A stretch of 64,000 bases of DNA from Calothrix membranacea FACHB-236 (lineage in GTDB: Bacteria > Cyanobacteriota > Cyanobacteriia > Cyanobacteriales > Nostocaceae): assembly GCF_014696315.1 (NCBI RefSeq), contig NZ_JACJPX010000005.1, positions 1-64,000 on the forward strand, in the 5' to 3' direction. Under the pieces are notes generated by a model. The model was not told the DNA's origin. It was given only the letters and a program-made list of their open reading frames with translations, and made no database searches. The position numbers and the translations under genes were made by a program. Shown piece after piece: positions 1-9,671 of this stretch (positions within the stretch are counted from its first letter, which is position 1; every line of letters begins with the position of its first letter).

Positions 1-103
1 GTACTCTAATATCTAATGGTGAAGCTGTCATGCTTCCAAAATGCAGCATTTACATCATTTTCAAAAATACAGCATTTACGATCGCACCTGCGGAATGTGG
101 GTT

Positions 104-1597
104 TTAAGTACTAAAAATAACCTGGCCGTTAATCACTGCCACTAGTTTTACTCTCAGCGGCCCAGCGGTGAAAGTATCCTCAGCCGCGATCGCTTTAATC
201 TCTAATGCTTGGTCGGATTGCCTGAGTTGGGAAACAAAGCGTAGAAAAGTACCATCTATTTGAACATTTTCAATAATGCCAGCATTTCGGGCGCGAAATT
301 GCGAAGCAGAAATTAGTAGATCCAGCCTTTGCCTAAGTTGGTAAGATGTCATGGTCTTGGGATCGGCAGTAGTACTGGCTAGTATCTGCCCTCCAGAAAA
401 GACAAGCTGGTTTCGTGCTGAATCAGCAAAGAATTCGATCTGCTTTTCTCCCCTGACATAATTACCAGCAGAGAAAATGCGGATGACATATTCTCGACCA
501 TCATTAATCTGCTTAATTAATTGCTCAATTCTATCTGGGGTAATGTGCAGTATTTCTACATTATTGAGAGTATTTGTCCCAGGCTCAGCTAATTCGAGGA
601 TAGCATTCTGATTGGCTTCTTGTAGCAGTTGAGTAATTGCTTGACGCGCCGCCGTCGGCTGAGTTACTTGAACTACAGCCGCAGCCAGAACTTGACCCCG
701 CACCAAAGCCAGTTTCCCTAAACGTAGGTCACGGTATGACTGGTAATATTTCTCCAGCCTGGCTACTTCTTGTTCTAGATAGTTCTGTTGCTTTTCTAAT
801 TCTTTCAGACGAGATTCCCGTTTGGTAATTACCAGTTCGCGGGCTGCAACTTCTTGATTGCGTTGTTGAATAAGTTTATCCAACCGGGCAATTTTTTGAT
901 CCCGTTGTTCAACCGCTTCTTGTCTGTTGGCTAATTCGCGATCGCGTTTGGCAATTGCTGTTTTGGCTTCATCAATCGCTTTCTTGGCTTCAGCGTAAAG
1001 TCTTTGGCGTTCTATTTTGCGTTGCTCAATTTCCGCCAACAGATTCTTTTTCTCATCCTCAACGCTTTGGAGTTCTGTGATTGCTTTTTGATATTGTGCT
1101 ACGACTTGGCCCAGTTGGCTTTGAGTGCGTTGCAACTGATTTTGGGTTTGTGCTTGTTGCTTTTGAGTGCGGTTAAGTTGAGCTTGCGTTACCTGTTGTT
1201 TGGCATTCGCCGCCTGCAAGGACTGATTAATCACCTGTAAGTCTCGCTGGGCTTGGGCCTGTTCTTTCCTTGCTTGGTTTAGTTCCCCTTCTACTTGACT
1301 TTTCTGGGTTTCCGCGGTTTTAAGTTGTTCGCGCTTTTGTCTGAGGTCTTTTTGAATATCCTCTAACTCAAACACCCCTTTGCGTAATCCTTCATCAGCA
1401 GCAAATAAAATTGCGAGAGTGGATGCTGAAATTAAAGTGCCAGTAAAAATAGTTACTAATACTGCCGTATTTTTCGGACGTAACTTAAACAGAGAAAGAC
1501 GCGCCTTGCCAACTCGTGTGCCGATGCGATCGCCCACGGTGGCAAGTACGCCCCCTAGAATTAAAATTGCTGCAATGAGGATGTACCCAGTGGTCAT
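104..1597 (-). CDS. DUF3084 domain-containing membrane-anchored coiled-coil protein
   Basis: 497 residues. The N terminus has a hydrophobic stretch (about residues 4-22), then a basic patch and a second membrane segment (about 47-68). Residues of about 75-290 form a very long Gln/Glu/Lys-rich coiled coil. The C-terminal third is globular and matches my memory of the cyanobacterial DUF3084 family. Its function is unknown; the architecture suggests an envelope or scaffold protein with a short cytoplasmic anchor. The ATG start at 1597 has no in-frame competitor. It lies downstream of ntcA on the same strand with 167 bp between, an association I recall from Nostoc genomes. Family call is good, role unknown. 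Confidence 0.8.
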   Translation of the reverse strand: MTTGYILIAAILILGGVLATVGDRIGTRVGKARLSLFKLRPKNTAVLVTIFTGTLISASTLAILFAADEGLRKGVFELEDIQKDLRQKREQLKTAETQKSQVEGELNQARKEQAQAQRDLQVINQSLQAANAKQQVTQAQLNRTQKQQAQTQNQLQRTQSQLGQVVAQYQKAITELQSVEDEKKNLLAEIEQRKIERQRLYAEAKKAIDEAKTAIAKRDRELANRQEAVEQRDQKIARLDKLIQQRNQEVAARELVITKRESRLKELEKQQNYLEQEVARLEKYYQSYRDLRLGKLALVRGQVLAAAVVQVTQPTAARQAITQLLQEANQNAILELAEPGTNTLNNVEILHITPDRIEQLIKQINDGREYVIRIFSAGNYVRGEKQIEFFADSARNQLVFSGGQILASTTADPKTMTSYQLRQRLDLLISASQFRARNAGIIENVQIDGTFLRFVSQLRQSDQALEIKAIAAEDTFTAGPLRVKLVAVINGQVIFST

Positions 1598-1764
1598 CTT
1601 CAGCTACCGAAATGCTTCCAGATACAGCCTACTACTTTCAAACATCTTCTGTGGGAAATCAGAGATTGGCAATTGCTGAACTTAATCAATTTTTAGATTT
1701 ACCTCCATAGTGGTGTGATTTCTAAAAACACAACATTTGCCTCCTCTGCTTTCCCTAATTGCTT

Positions 1765-2436
1765 TTAAGTAAATTGCCTACTTAAAGTCACAGGTTTATG
1801 CACAGTAATCTTCTTTTTGTGGATAGAAATCATCTTTTTTTCACGTAAATCGCCAAGTAACCTGGTAACTGTAACACGAGTAGAACCGATTGCTTCTGCG
1901 ATCGCTTGATGAGATAGCTTCAGATCAATTGTGATCCCATCTGCACAAGGAACACCAAAATCTCGACAGAGAATTAATAAAAAACTCACTAACCTTGAAC
2001 CCATATCTCGGTGCGCGAGGGTTTCAATCATCATCTCTGTTTGCAAAATTCGCGAAGAAAGACCTCGCAGCATTAACATGGATAATTCTGGATTTTCCTT
2101 GAGTGCCTGCTCCACTTGTTCAATAGGAGCTGACAATAATTCTACAGGGGTAAATGCAACGGCATGGTAAAACCTATCCGATTTGTTTCCTGTCAGCAAT
2201 GACAACACACCAAAAACGCTATTTTCCCGTAGCAACGCTACCGTTATTTCTTCTCCTGCCTCATACACCCTGGAAAGCTTTACAGCGCCTTTCAAAAGAA
2301 AATAAACTCGTTCAGCAGGATCGCCAGGAAAAAAGATCGTTTTATTGCGTTCAAACGTTTCTACAACTGGAGGAAATGCTCCAGTTGCCATCTGACGAAA
2401 AACATTTGCTAGGGCTTTATCTTGTGTCACGATCAT
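1765..2436 (-). CDS. ntcA: Global nitrogen-control transcription factor NtcA (CRP family)
   Basis: 223 residues, the usual NtcA length, starting [14 protein letters not shown] chose the ATG at 2436, preceded by a GGGAG Shine-Dalgarno, over a TTG six codons upstream. Residues 30-125 are a cyclic-nucleotide-like beta roll, which in NtcA senses 2-oxoglutarate. Residues 129-165 form the dimerisation helix, and 175-197 are the helix-turn-helix ([20 protein letters not shown]), essentially the family signature. NtcA activates nitrogen assimilation and heterocyst genes by binding GTA-N8-TAC. An exact copy of that motif lies 89 bp upstream, consistent with the known autoregulation. Targets may include the devBCA operon of this window. 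Confidence 0.97.
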
Positions 2437-2524
2437 CTCCCTTCCCCTACCCAATGCCGGAAAAACAAAAACTGATTACCTAAGAATACACCTGAAAAAT
2501 CAATAAAGCACCGTCAACCTTTCT

Positions 2525-2538
2525 GTACTTTCCTATAC
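2525..2538 (-). promoter_or_regulatory. NtcA-type site upstream of ntcA
   Basis: GTA at 2525-2527, eight bases, TAC at 2536-2538: an exact match to the NtcA consensus on both strands. Read toward ntcA, the AT-rich stretch at 2500-2507 is a possible -10 element, but its spacing and match to TA-N3-T are imperfect. Autoregulation of ntcA through such a site is known in Anabaena. Confidence 0.65.
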
Positions 2539-2815
2539 TCAAAATTATTGTTTCCTAATTATTTGTTTATTATGATACATAATTTTTGATATTTTTAGCT
2601 AGTACTTCTTGAATAGCTAGTTATATTAGCTGTATTAGCAATGTTTTTTTAAAGACAAAATCAAGAGTTCTTGAGATTTTCTTAAGGAATAAACTGTAAT
2701 TTTATTCTTGTAAAAACCCTTACCAATAACATTTTTACAAATCCTTTGTAAAACAAGACAAACTAGCCTCAGATTCTAGTATGCTCCTAATGATTGTTTA
2801 CACTAACCATTTCTC

Positions 2816-3592
2816 ATGCTGAATCTGACTGGAAAAAACGCCCTTGTTACAGGTATTGCAAATAACCGCTCAATTGCCTGGGGAATTGCCCAACAACTAC
2901 ACCAAGCTGGAGCTAACTTAGGTATTACCTATTTGCCAGATGAAAAAGGCAAAATGGAGAAAAAAGTTGCGGAATTGGTAGAACCTCTCAACCCCAGCTT
3001 ATTTCTTCCTTGTGATGTCCAAAACGATGAACAGATTCAATCTACCTTTGACACCATTCGGGATAAATGGGGAAAGCTAGACATCCTCGTTCATTGCTTG
3101 GCTTTTGCCAATAAAGACGATTTGAGTGGTGATTTTAGCCAAACAACGCGCGCTGGCTTCAACACAGCACTACAAATTAGTACTTATTCACTCGTGCAGT
3201 TGAGCGGTGCAGCCAAACCTTTAATGACCGAAGGCGGAAGTATCCTCACCCTCACATATTTAGGTAGCGTTAGAGCGATTCCTAACTATAACATTATGGG
3301 AGTTGCTAAGGCAGGGTTGGAGGCTAGTGTACGTTACCTAGCGGCGGAAATGGGGCCAAAAAATATCCGCGTGAATGCTATCTCCGCAGGGCCGATTCGC
3401 ACCTTGGCATCTAGCGCCGTCGGCGGCATTTTAGATATGATTCACCATGTAGAAGAAGTTGCTCCCCTGCGACGCACAGTCACCCAGCTAGAAGTAGGTA
3501 ATACAGCTGCTTTCTTGTGTAGTGATTTGTCCACAGGTATTACAGGACAAGTAATATATGTGGATGCAGGATATGAAATTATGGGGATGTAG
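2816..3592 (+). CDS. fabI: Enoyl-[acyl-carrier-protein] reductase (NADH), type II fatty acid synthesis
   Basis: 258 residues. FabI performs the last reduction of each fatty-acid elongation cycle (trans-2-enoyl-ACP to acyl-ACP). It is a short-chain dehydrogenase-like Rossmann protein with TGIANNRSIAWGIA at the nucleotide-binding end. The FabI catalytic pattern is present as Tyr148, Tyr158 and Lys165 (Y-x9-Y-x6-K). The C terminus (TGITGQVIYVDAGYEIMGM) is typical. It diverges from ntcA with about 380 bp between the starts and is followed by hisB on the same strand after an STRR-containing spacer. The call is secure. Confidence 0.97.
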   Translation: MLNLTGKNALVTGIANNRSIAWGIAQQLHQAGANLGITYLPDEKGKMEKKVAELVEPLNPSLFLPCDVQNDEQIQSTFDTIRDKWGKLDILVHCLAFANKDDLSGDFSQTTRAGFNTALQISTYSLVQLSGAAKPLMTEGGSILTLTYLGSVRAIPNYNIMGVAKAGLEASVRYLAAEMGPKNIRVNAISAGPIRTLASSAVGGILDMIHHVEEVAPLRRTVTQLEVGNTAAFLCSDLSTGITGQVIYVDAGYEIMGM

Positions 3593-3600
3593 TAGATATT

Positions 3601-3697
3601 GGGCGTGGGGCATGGGGCATTGGGCATAGTTCATTAGATTCTTAGCAACTCCCAGTCCCCATTACCCATTCCCCATTACCCATTCCCCAATCCCCAC
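3601..3697. repeat. Short tandem repeats (CCCATTC/CCCATTA heptamers)
   Basis: The fabI-hisB spacer is made largely of degenerate heptamers: GGGCATG/GGGCATT units near 3601-3626 and CCCATTA/CCCATTC units from about 3655. These STRRs are typical of Nostocales intergenic regions. Confidence 0.75.
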
Positions 3698-3702
3698 TAA
3701 CT

Positions 3703-4344
3703 ATGCAAATCAGCGATCGCGAAATTAATTTCTCTCACGAACCATCTCATCCCAGTCCTCGGATTGCTTCTGTTCATCGCAAAACTGGTGAAACTGATGT
3801 TCAAGTTACTGTCAACCTTGATGGTACAGGGATTTGTAAGGCAGCAACAGGGATTCCCTTTTTGGATCATATGCTGCATCAAATTGCCTCCCACGGGTTA
3901 ATTGACTTGGATGTCCAAGCTAAAGGAGACTGGGAAATTGATGACCACCACACTAACGAAGATGTGGGTATTACCCTAGGACAAGCTTTCAGTAAAGCGC
4001 TAGGTGATAGAAAAGGTATTATCCGCTTTGGTAACTTCCTCGCGCCACTTGATGAAGCATTGGTGCAGGTAGCATTAGACTTTTCCGGCCGTCCCCACCT
4101 CAGCTATGGTTTAGAAATCCCTACTCAGCGGGTAGGAACCTATGACACTCAACTAGTTAGGGAATTTTTCGTGGCGGTGGTCAACCATAGCCAATTAACA
4201 TTACATATTCGTCAGTTAGATGGCATTAATTCCCACCATATTATTGAAGCAACCTTTAAGGCATTTGCTAGAGCAATGCGAATCGCGGTGGAAATCGACC
4301 CCAGGCGTGCTGGTATGATTCCCAGTTCCAAAGGGGTTTTGTAA
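3703..4344 (+). CDS. hisB: Imidazoleglycerol-phosphate dehydratase, histidine biosynthesis
   Basis: 213 residues, monofunctional HisB. It dehydrates imidazole glycerol phosphate to imidazole acetol phosphate. Metal-binding His clusters are visible: [13 protein letters not shown] (about 53-65), [11 protein letters not shown] (about 79-90), and a C-terminal half repeat with [16 protein letters not shown]. The internal two-fold repeat and length are normal for the family. ATG start at 3703. A rho-independent terminator candidate follows at 4372. Confidence 0.96.
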   Translation: MQISDREINFSHEPSHPSPRIASVHRKTGETDVQVTVNLDGTGICKAATGIPFLDHMLHQIASHGLIDLDVQAKGDWEIDDHHTNEDVGITLGQAFSKALGDRKGIIRFGNFLAPLDEALVQVALDFSGRPHLSYGLEIPTQRVGTYDTQLVREFFVAVVNHSQLTLHIRQLDGINSHHIIEATFKAFARAMRIAVEIDPRRAGMIPSSKGVL

Positions 4345-4371
4345 AGTAATAACCATAATATGCTGAAGCTC

Positions 4372-4402
4372 ATCCCACTTCCTTTCCAGGGAGTGGGATT
4401 TT
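4372..4402 (+). terminator. Rho-independent terminator after hisB
   Basis: Perfect 8-bp stem ATCCCACT (4372-4379) with AGTGGGAT (4392-4399), extendable by a CC/GG pair in the loop, followed by TTTT. It lies 28 bp after the hisB stop. Confidence 0.7.
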
Positions 4403-4620
4403 GCGTGTATAGGGAAATAACCATGCCCGAATTTGCCGGGCTTTCATCGCGCCTAAGAAGGCAAGAGGCTTTGCTGTCAAGTCTCTGTTAAGTACTTTGT
4501 TGGCAACAATTTTCACAATCATGTTAGTTATTGCTAACCAATGGGTACCCTTGATAGTGAACAAAGTTATAGCCCTAAAGCATAACTTTGGCAAATTTGG
4601 TAATTGTTTATGGAACTGCG

Positions 4621-5607
4621 ATGAAGTCTGTTGTAGACGCTCCTAACTTTCAGCTAAATACCCCCGATGCACCACCCGTAGTCTTTACTTCTGAGTTGCG
4701 GAAAGTCTACCGTACTGGATTTTGGATGCATCAAAAAGTTACATCCCTCAAAAGTTGTTCTTTAACTGTTTACCAAGGCGAAACTTTTGGGCTACTAGGG
4801 CCAAATGGAGCTGGTAAAACTACTCTATTAAAACTTTTACTGGGGATTATCCGCCCTACCTCTGGAAGGGGATTATTGCTAGGTAAACCATTAGGCGATC
4901 GCAGTGTTAAGCAATATATTGGCTATCTACCAGAAAATCCCTATTTATATGACTATCTCACCGGCTGGGAATTTTTGCAGCTAGCGGCGGGAATATTCCA
5001 AATTCCCCAAAATATTCAACGCCAGCGTATTCCCGAACTATTAGAATTAGTTGGTCTATCTCAGGCTGATGCACGCAAAAAACAGATGCGTCGCTATTCC
5101 AAGGGTATGTTACAGCGCGTTGGTATGGCTCAGGCACTAATCAACGATCCCAATGTCGTATTTTTAGACGAACCAATGTCTGGTCTCGATCCTGTAGGTC
5201 GCTACCAAATGCGGGAAATTATTTTAAAACTCAAAGCTGCAGGTAAGACAATTTTCTTCAACAGCCATATCCTGAGTGAAGTCGAAATATTATGCGATCG
5301 CGTTGCCATTCTCGCTCAAGGTGAATTAATCTGTACTGGTTCTTTTCATGAACTATTAGGCGACTCCAGCATATATCAAGTCAAAGGTATAGGTGGTAAC
5401 GGCGACATCCTCGAGAAATGGTTACCGAATGTCGTATTTAAAGTTGATGGCTCTTGGCAAGGGACACTACAACAAGAGAATTACTATGATTTTCTAGCTA
5501 GTCTCCGTCTCATGGGAGGACAAATTATGGCGATGAATTTGTCTCGCCTTTCTCTTGAAGAATTTTTTATGCAACAGATCCAACACAAAAATAATTTGTC
5601 TCAGTAA
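4621..5607 (+). CDS. ABC transporter ATP-binding protein
   Basis: 328 residues from the ATG at 4621; an in-frame TTG 33 bases upstream is possible but less likely. It is a soluble nucleotide-binding subunit: Walker A GPNGAGKT (60-67), Q-loop region GYLPENPYLYDYLTG, signature YSKGM (159-163), Walker B VVFLDEP (179-185) and the switch His in FFNSHILSEVE. The degenerate signature and a C-terminal extension of about 80 residues resemble the CcmA/DrrA/NatA type ATPases. No permease gene is adjacent, so the substrate is unknown. Confidence 0.9.
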   Translation: MKSVVDAPNFQLNTPDAPPVVFTSELRKVYRTGFWMHQKVTSLKSCSLTVYQGETFGLLGPNGAGKTTLLKLLLGIIRPTSGRGLLLGKPLGDRSVKQYIGYLPENPYLYDYLTGWEFLQLAAGIFQIPQNIQRQRIPELLELVGLSQADARKKQMRRYSKGMLQRVGMAQALINDPNVVFLDEPMSGLDPVGRYQMREIILKLKAAGKTIFFNSHILSEVEILCDRVAILAQGELICTGSFHELLGDSSIYQVKGIGGNGDILEKWLPNVVFKVDGSWQGTLQQENYYDFLASLRLMGGQIMAMNLSRLSLEEFFMQQIQHKNNLSQ

Positions 5608-5993
5608 TTCAATTAAGTGTAGGATTACTATTGGCAATTACTGCTAAGTATACTGAAAATTAAGTTAGGTTGTAGCTAAGTTAAAGTACTGACAAATTAC
5701 CAATAACACCCCATAATTAAGTAAATAAAAATGCTTAGTTAATATGAGCTTGCACTTTTATAATAAAAATTCAGTAAAATCACGACAAGATTGATCATCA
5801 ATTAAGATTTAAATCCCTCAAACTTTAAATTAGCTTTACTGAAAGTTCAAACTTCCGCAATAAATACTTCTCCGGAAGGTCAAGTTTTTATAAGAAAATA
5901 AGAATGTGACGGAACTTGAGTAATTCCATATAGTCAAGATTAAAATGTTTAGACAGTATTTTAGCAATTGTAGTTTCAGAGTCTTGGGTAAAT
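5608..5993. other. Non-coding AT-rich spacer (386 bp)
   Basis: No credible coding frame. A weak dyad, CTTCCG (5852-5857) with CGGAAG (5873-5878) and a 15-base loop, is followed by a short T run and could be part of a terminator. The promoter of the export gene at 5994 must lie here, but I cannot assign it. Confidence 0.5.
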
Positions 5994-7499
5994 ATGCTTA
6001 ATACAGGTTTGCTGAAAATCCTCACTCAATCAATTATGGGTGTGGTTGTGTTAACGGCTGTTAATGTTGCTGCACCATCTGCCAGTCAAGCTCAGGGACA
6101 ACCGATATCACAGAATAGAAGACCAGTATTACCTAATGCTCAGTTAACAACACCTACTACACCACCTGTTGCGCCATCTGTATCATCTACTATAGATACT
6201 AATTATTTATTAGGCGGCGGCGACCTGATACGGGTAAACGTATTTGAAGTACCAGAATATACTGGTGAATACCAAGTTCCCCCTGGTGGCTCGATTAACT
6301 TACCCTTAATTGGCAGTATCTCAGTTCTTGGCCTAACTACCGAACAGGCCGCTGATTTAATTAGCGAACAATACCAACGCTATCTGAAACGTCCTCTAAT
6401 TTCCGTTAACCTGCTATCACCACGCCCCATCAATATTTTTGTAGCAGGGGAAGTTACACGCCCAGGAGCTTATACTCTCAACTTACAGGGAGGCGCAGGA
6501 AATAATCCTGGTGTACAATACCCAACTGTATTAGCTGCCCTAACAACAGCCGAAGGCGTAACACTCGCAGCCGATGTGACTAAAGTGCAATTACGTCGCA
6601 AGGTGGGAAGGACTGGCGAGCAAACAGTAACACTGAATTTAAAACAATTTATTCAAACAGGTACAATTGGGCAGGATATTACCTTAAGAGATGGCGACAC
6701 CATCGTTGTACCCACTGCCACTACTTTTAACGTAGCAGAAGCACGCAATTTGTTTGCAGCTAACTTTGCTGCCGACCCCACTAGACCACGCACTGTAGCC
6801 GTAATTGGCGAAGTTAACCGTCCTGGTTCTTATCTTGTTACTCAAGGTAGTACAGAAGGACAGGCAGGGGGAACCATTGGTACTGGTTACCCAACTCTCA
6901 CACGCTCAATTCAACTAGCTGGGGGAATTACACCACAAGCCGATATTCGCAGTCTGAAAATCCGCCGCCCCACCAGAACTGGGACAGAACAAACTATAGA
7001 TATCAATCTTTGGCAACTATTGCAGAGTGGTGATGTCAATCAAGATGTAATCGTGCAAGACGGAGATACAATTGTTATCCCAACAGCAACTGAGATTAAT
7101 CCCGCAGAAGCTACTCAATTAGCGACTACTACTTTATCTCCCACAGTTATTCAAGTTGGTGTCGTAGGCGAAGTTAAAAGACCTGGCTCTGTAGATCTGA
7201 AGCCGAATAGTTCGTTAAACCAAGCATTGTTAGCAGCTGGTGGATTTAACGATGCTAGAGCTAAAAGCGGGGCTGTGGATTTGATTCGCTTGAATCCCAA
7301 CGGCACTGTCACTAAACGTGTAGTAGAAGTAGATTTCTCTAAAGGAATCAATGAGCAAACCAATCCTATACTTCGTAATAACGATGTGGTTGTAGTCAGC
7401 CGTAATGGTGTCGCTCGCACTGGAGATACCCTGGGTGCGATATTTAGCCCTGTAGGTGCTGTCTTCGGGATTCTTAGAACTATCTTCTCTGGATTTTAG
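5994..7499 (+). CDS. Periplasmic polysaccharide export protein with SLBB domains (Wza/BexD family)
   Basis: 501 residues. Signal peptide at 1-34 ends near PSASQAQG. A Pro/Thr-rich linker is followed by the polysaccharide biosynthesis/export domain (about 74-160: GGGDLIRVNVFEVPEYTGEYQVPPGGSINLPLIGSI). Three SLBB-type ligand repeats follow, each with a V-x-G-E-V-x-R-P-G motif at about 151, 269 and 394. The family forms or lines the outer-membrane channel for capsule or exopolysaccharide. No partner kinase (Wzc) or polymerase is adjacent, so the polymer is unknown; heterocyst envelope or sheath polysaccharide are possibilities. Confidence 0.88.
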   Translation: MLNTGLLKILTQSIMGVVVLTAVNVAAPSASQAQGQPISQNRRPVLPNAQLTTPTTPPVAPSVSSTIDTNYLLGGGDLIRVNVFEVPEYTGEYQVPPGGSINLPLIGSISVLGLTTEQAADLISEQYQRYLKRPLISVNLLSPRPINIFVAGEVTRPGAYTLNLQGGAGNNPGVQYPTVLAALTTAEGVTLAADVTKVQLRRKVGRTGEQTVTLNLKQFIQTGTIGQDITLRDGDTIVVPTATTFNVAEARNLFAANFAADPTRPRTVAVIGEVNRPGSYLVTQGSTEGQAGGTIGTGYPTLTRSIQLAGGITPQADIRSLKIRRPTRTGTEQTIDINLWQLLQSGDVNQDVIVQDGDTIVIPTATEINPAEATQLATTTLSPTVIQVGVVGEVKRPGSVDLKPNSSLNQALLAAGGFNDARAKSGAVDLIRLNPNGTVTKRVVEVDFSKGINEQTNPILRNNDVVVVSRNGVARTGDTLGAIFSPVGAVFGILRTIFSGF

Positions 7500-7611
7500 A
7501 TTTGGCTAGGTACTGGGGACACTGCTTGCGGATTTATGTCCCCAGACTGCAACAAAAGTGTATATTGACAAGTCACTGTTATGGGTTATGAAATCTTGTA
7601 ACTAATAACTA

Positions 7612-9279
7612 ATGGCTAATATGCATTTTTGGCGTAGCAAACAGCAGCGTAAAATATCCTGGGTGCAAGGGTTACTATGCAGCATAACCATTGCTCTTAG
7701 TTGGGGTGTGGGAATGACCTCAACTTTAGCAGCCCAAAAGGTCACTATCCGCTTAGGGCCATTTCAGCAAGCGATCGCGATCGCCGACATCGAAGCATTT
7801 GCCAAAACTGGAAAACTCCCAGAAAACCTGCAACTTTTTCGCCCTTTCTTAACCCCGCAAATTCAAGAATTACTAAATCGGCGGGTACAAGTAGATCCAG
7901 GATTAGCTGATAAATTTTTTGATGAACTAGTGCGATCGCCACAAGGTCAACAATTAATTTCATCATTGGGAGTTGCGATCCCAGGTAGTACAGTAGAAGG
8001 TCTCCAAGCCGCACTCAACCTCTCTCTACGTCAAGTTAACGGTTTGAGTGTTCTGGGGTTTTTACGAGCCTACCCAGAAGAAAATGTTACCGTTGACGCA
8101 ACCAAAGCCATTCAAATTGCAGTAGAATTCAACGGCAATTACCTGCAAAGCCAAGCTTTAGGCACGTTGCTAGAAAGAGATTTATTAGTAAAAAATCCTA
8201 CAACTTTTCAAGCTAGTTTTGATCCTGCTGCTCTTGGTAAAGAAGCAGTACAGCAACAAACCCTAACTCTACAGGACAAGCAACGAAAAAGAAGCATTCC
8301 CGTAGATATTTATTGGAGTAAAGGTAATACCCAAGCACCATTAGTTGTGATGTCTCCTGGTTTGGGTGCAAACCGCAAATTTTTGAGCTACTTAGCGCGT
8401 CATTTAGCTTCCTATGGAGTCACTGTAGCTGCTATTGAACATCCAGATAGCAAGATTAACGGTTCTATTTATCAAAATTCAACGCCAACAAATTTAAGCC
8501 AAATCCTACCAGCTACAGAATTTATTGATCGTCCCAAAGATATCAGTTTCTTACTGGACGAACTAGCCAAACTCAACAATCAATCAGGAACGCTACAAGG
8601 AAAATTCAACACTGATAAAGTGACTGTCATTGGTCATTCTTTGGGAGGTTATACTGCTTTAGCCTTGTTAGGCCCAGAAGTAGACTTAGAAGCAGTCAGA
8701 CAATTCTGTCAAAATTCTCTTTCTTTCAACGAATCACCTGGGGATTGGTTACAGTGTGCGGCTGCGCCCTTAAAAGAGAAGAAACTACAATTAAAAGACC
8801 CAAGAGTCACAAGTGCGATCGCTTTTAACCCTGTAGTTGGTAATCTGTTTGGTAAAACAGGTCTAAATAAAATTAATAATCCAGTATTAATTTTAACTAG
8901 TACCGAAGATTCTTTAACCCCGTCCTTGAAACATCAAATAGCACCTTTTAACCAACTGCAAAGCAGCAAATATTTATTAACGGCTATTGGTGGAACTCAC
9001 TTAAGTATTAGCGATCCCAGCTATAGCGCTAGTACAGCCACTACTATTTTTCAAGAAAAGCGTGGATCGGAAACTAATTCTCTGCGTCAGCTAGTTCGTG
9101 GTGTCACCTTAGCGTTTGTCAAACAATCAACCCCAGAAGCGAAAATTTATCAACCGTTTCTTACACCTGCTTACGCTCAATCTCTTTCTACACCAGAATT
9201 ACCCCTGCGTCTGAATTCTGATTTACCTAGAAATATCAAACCCTGGTTAGGTTTTGTAGTTGATAAGCTGACAAAATAA
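7612..9279 (+). CDS. Exported alpha/beta hydrolase with N-terminal DUF1400
   Basis: 555 residues. N-terminal signal segment (about 17-41, ending TSTLAAQK). A DUF1400-like region follows (about 46-170: RLGPFQQAIAIADIEAFAKTGKLP...), common in cyanobacterial secreted hydrolases. The catalytic domain (about 230-500) has the nucleophile elbow GHSLGG (341-346, Ser343) and a late His in GGTHLS. It resembles dienelactone or PAF-acetylhydrolase-like enzymes; the substrate is unknown. ATG at 7612. Tandem with the export gene, but 112 bp apart, so co-transcription is uncertain. Confidence 0.85.
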   Translation: MANMHFWRSKQQRKISWVQGLLCSITIALSWGVGMTSTLAAQKVTIRLGPFQQAIAIADIEAFAKTGKLPENLQLFRPFLTPQIQELLNRRVQVDPGLADKFFDELVRSPQGQQLISSLGVAIPGSTVEGLQAALNLSLRQVNGLSVLGFLRAYPEENVTVDATKAIQIAVEFNGNYLQSQALGTLLERDLLVKNPTTFQASFDPAALGKEAVQQQTLTLQDKQRKRSIPVDIYWSKGNTQAPLVVMSPGLGANRKFLSYLARHLASYGVTVAAIEHPDSKINGSIYQNSTPTNLSQILPATEFIDRPKDISFLLDELAKLNNQSGTLQGKFNTDKVTVIGHSLGGYTALALLGPEVDLEAVRQFCQNSLSFNESPGDWLQCAAAPLKEKKLQLKDPRVTSAIAFNPVVGNLFGKTGLNKINNPVLILTSTEDSLTPSLKHQIAPFNQLQSSKYLLTAIGGTHLSISDPSYSASTATTIFQEKRGSETNSLRQLVRGVTLAFVKQSTPEAKIYQPFLTPAYAQSLSTPELPLRLNSDLPRNIKPWLGFVVDKLTK

Positions 9280-9671
9280 TTGCTAATTCGTAATTCATAA
9301 TTCGTAATTAAATGGAAGCTAACACAAGCATAAGCATTTAAACCCACCCAAGTGGGTTTTGTTTGTTTAATCTCAAATTGGCTTGGTCAATATGCGATCG
9401 CAACCACACTCAGCAAAAAATACAATGGTGGAGTTGAAAACCTTTGTTATGAGGAGCCTAGACCTTGCCAGTATGTAATCAAGGTGCTTTAATAGCGATT
9501 GCATTGAGGCAAAATGTCCTATCTGCACAAGACGAGTTGAGACTTGCGATCGCATGTTGCGGCTCGTGTTCGGAAAATTACAAACTTAAAACATTAGACT
9601 TAAGATTTAGGACAAGATAGTACCATGTCCTTTAAACTAAAATTTCTCCAAAAGCTAAATTAGGAGCAGAT
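9280..9671. other. Spacer with terminator and a broken Cys-rich frame
   Basis: Apart from the terminator at 9341, the notable item is a plus-strand frame 9425-9589 interrupted by one TAA (9476-9478). Its second half reads CFNSDCIEAKCPICTRR..., with five cysteines including a C-P-x-C knuckle. It has no start codon after the stop, so it may be a remnant or chance. The promoter and RBS (AGGAG, 9662-9666) of the next gene are also here. Confidence 0.4.
9341..9367 (+). terminator. Rho-independent terminator after the hydrolase gene
   Basis: Stem AACCCAC (9341-9347) with GTGGGTT (9352-9358), 4-base loop, then a T-rich tract interrupted by G. About 60 bp past the hydrolase stop. Confidence 0.75.

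Noticed and set aside
637-1240. Open frames on the plus strand inside the DUF3084 gene
   Set aside because: They run antisense through a clearly coding coiled-coil gene and show no domain or ribosome site; low-complexity Leu-rich translation is a by-product of the Gln/Lys-rich coding strand.
4588-4620. Upstream TTG start for the ABC ATPase
   Set aside because: The added residues are not typical of the family and an ATG follows 33 bases later.
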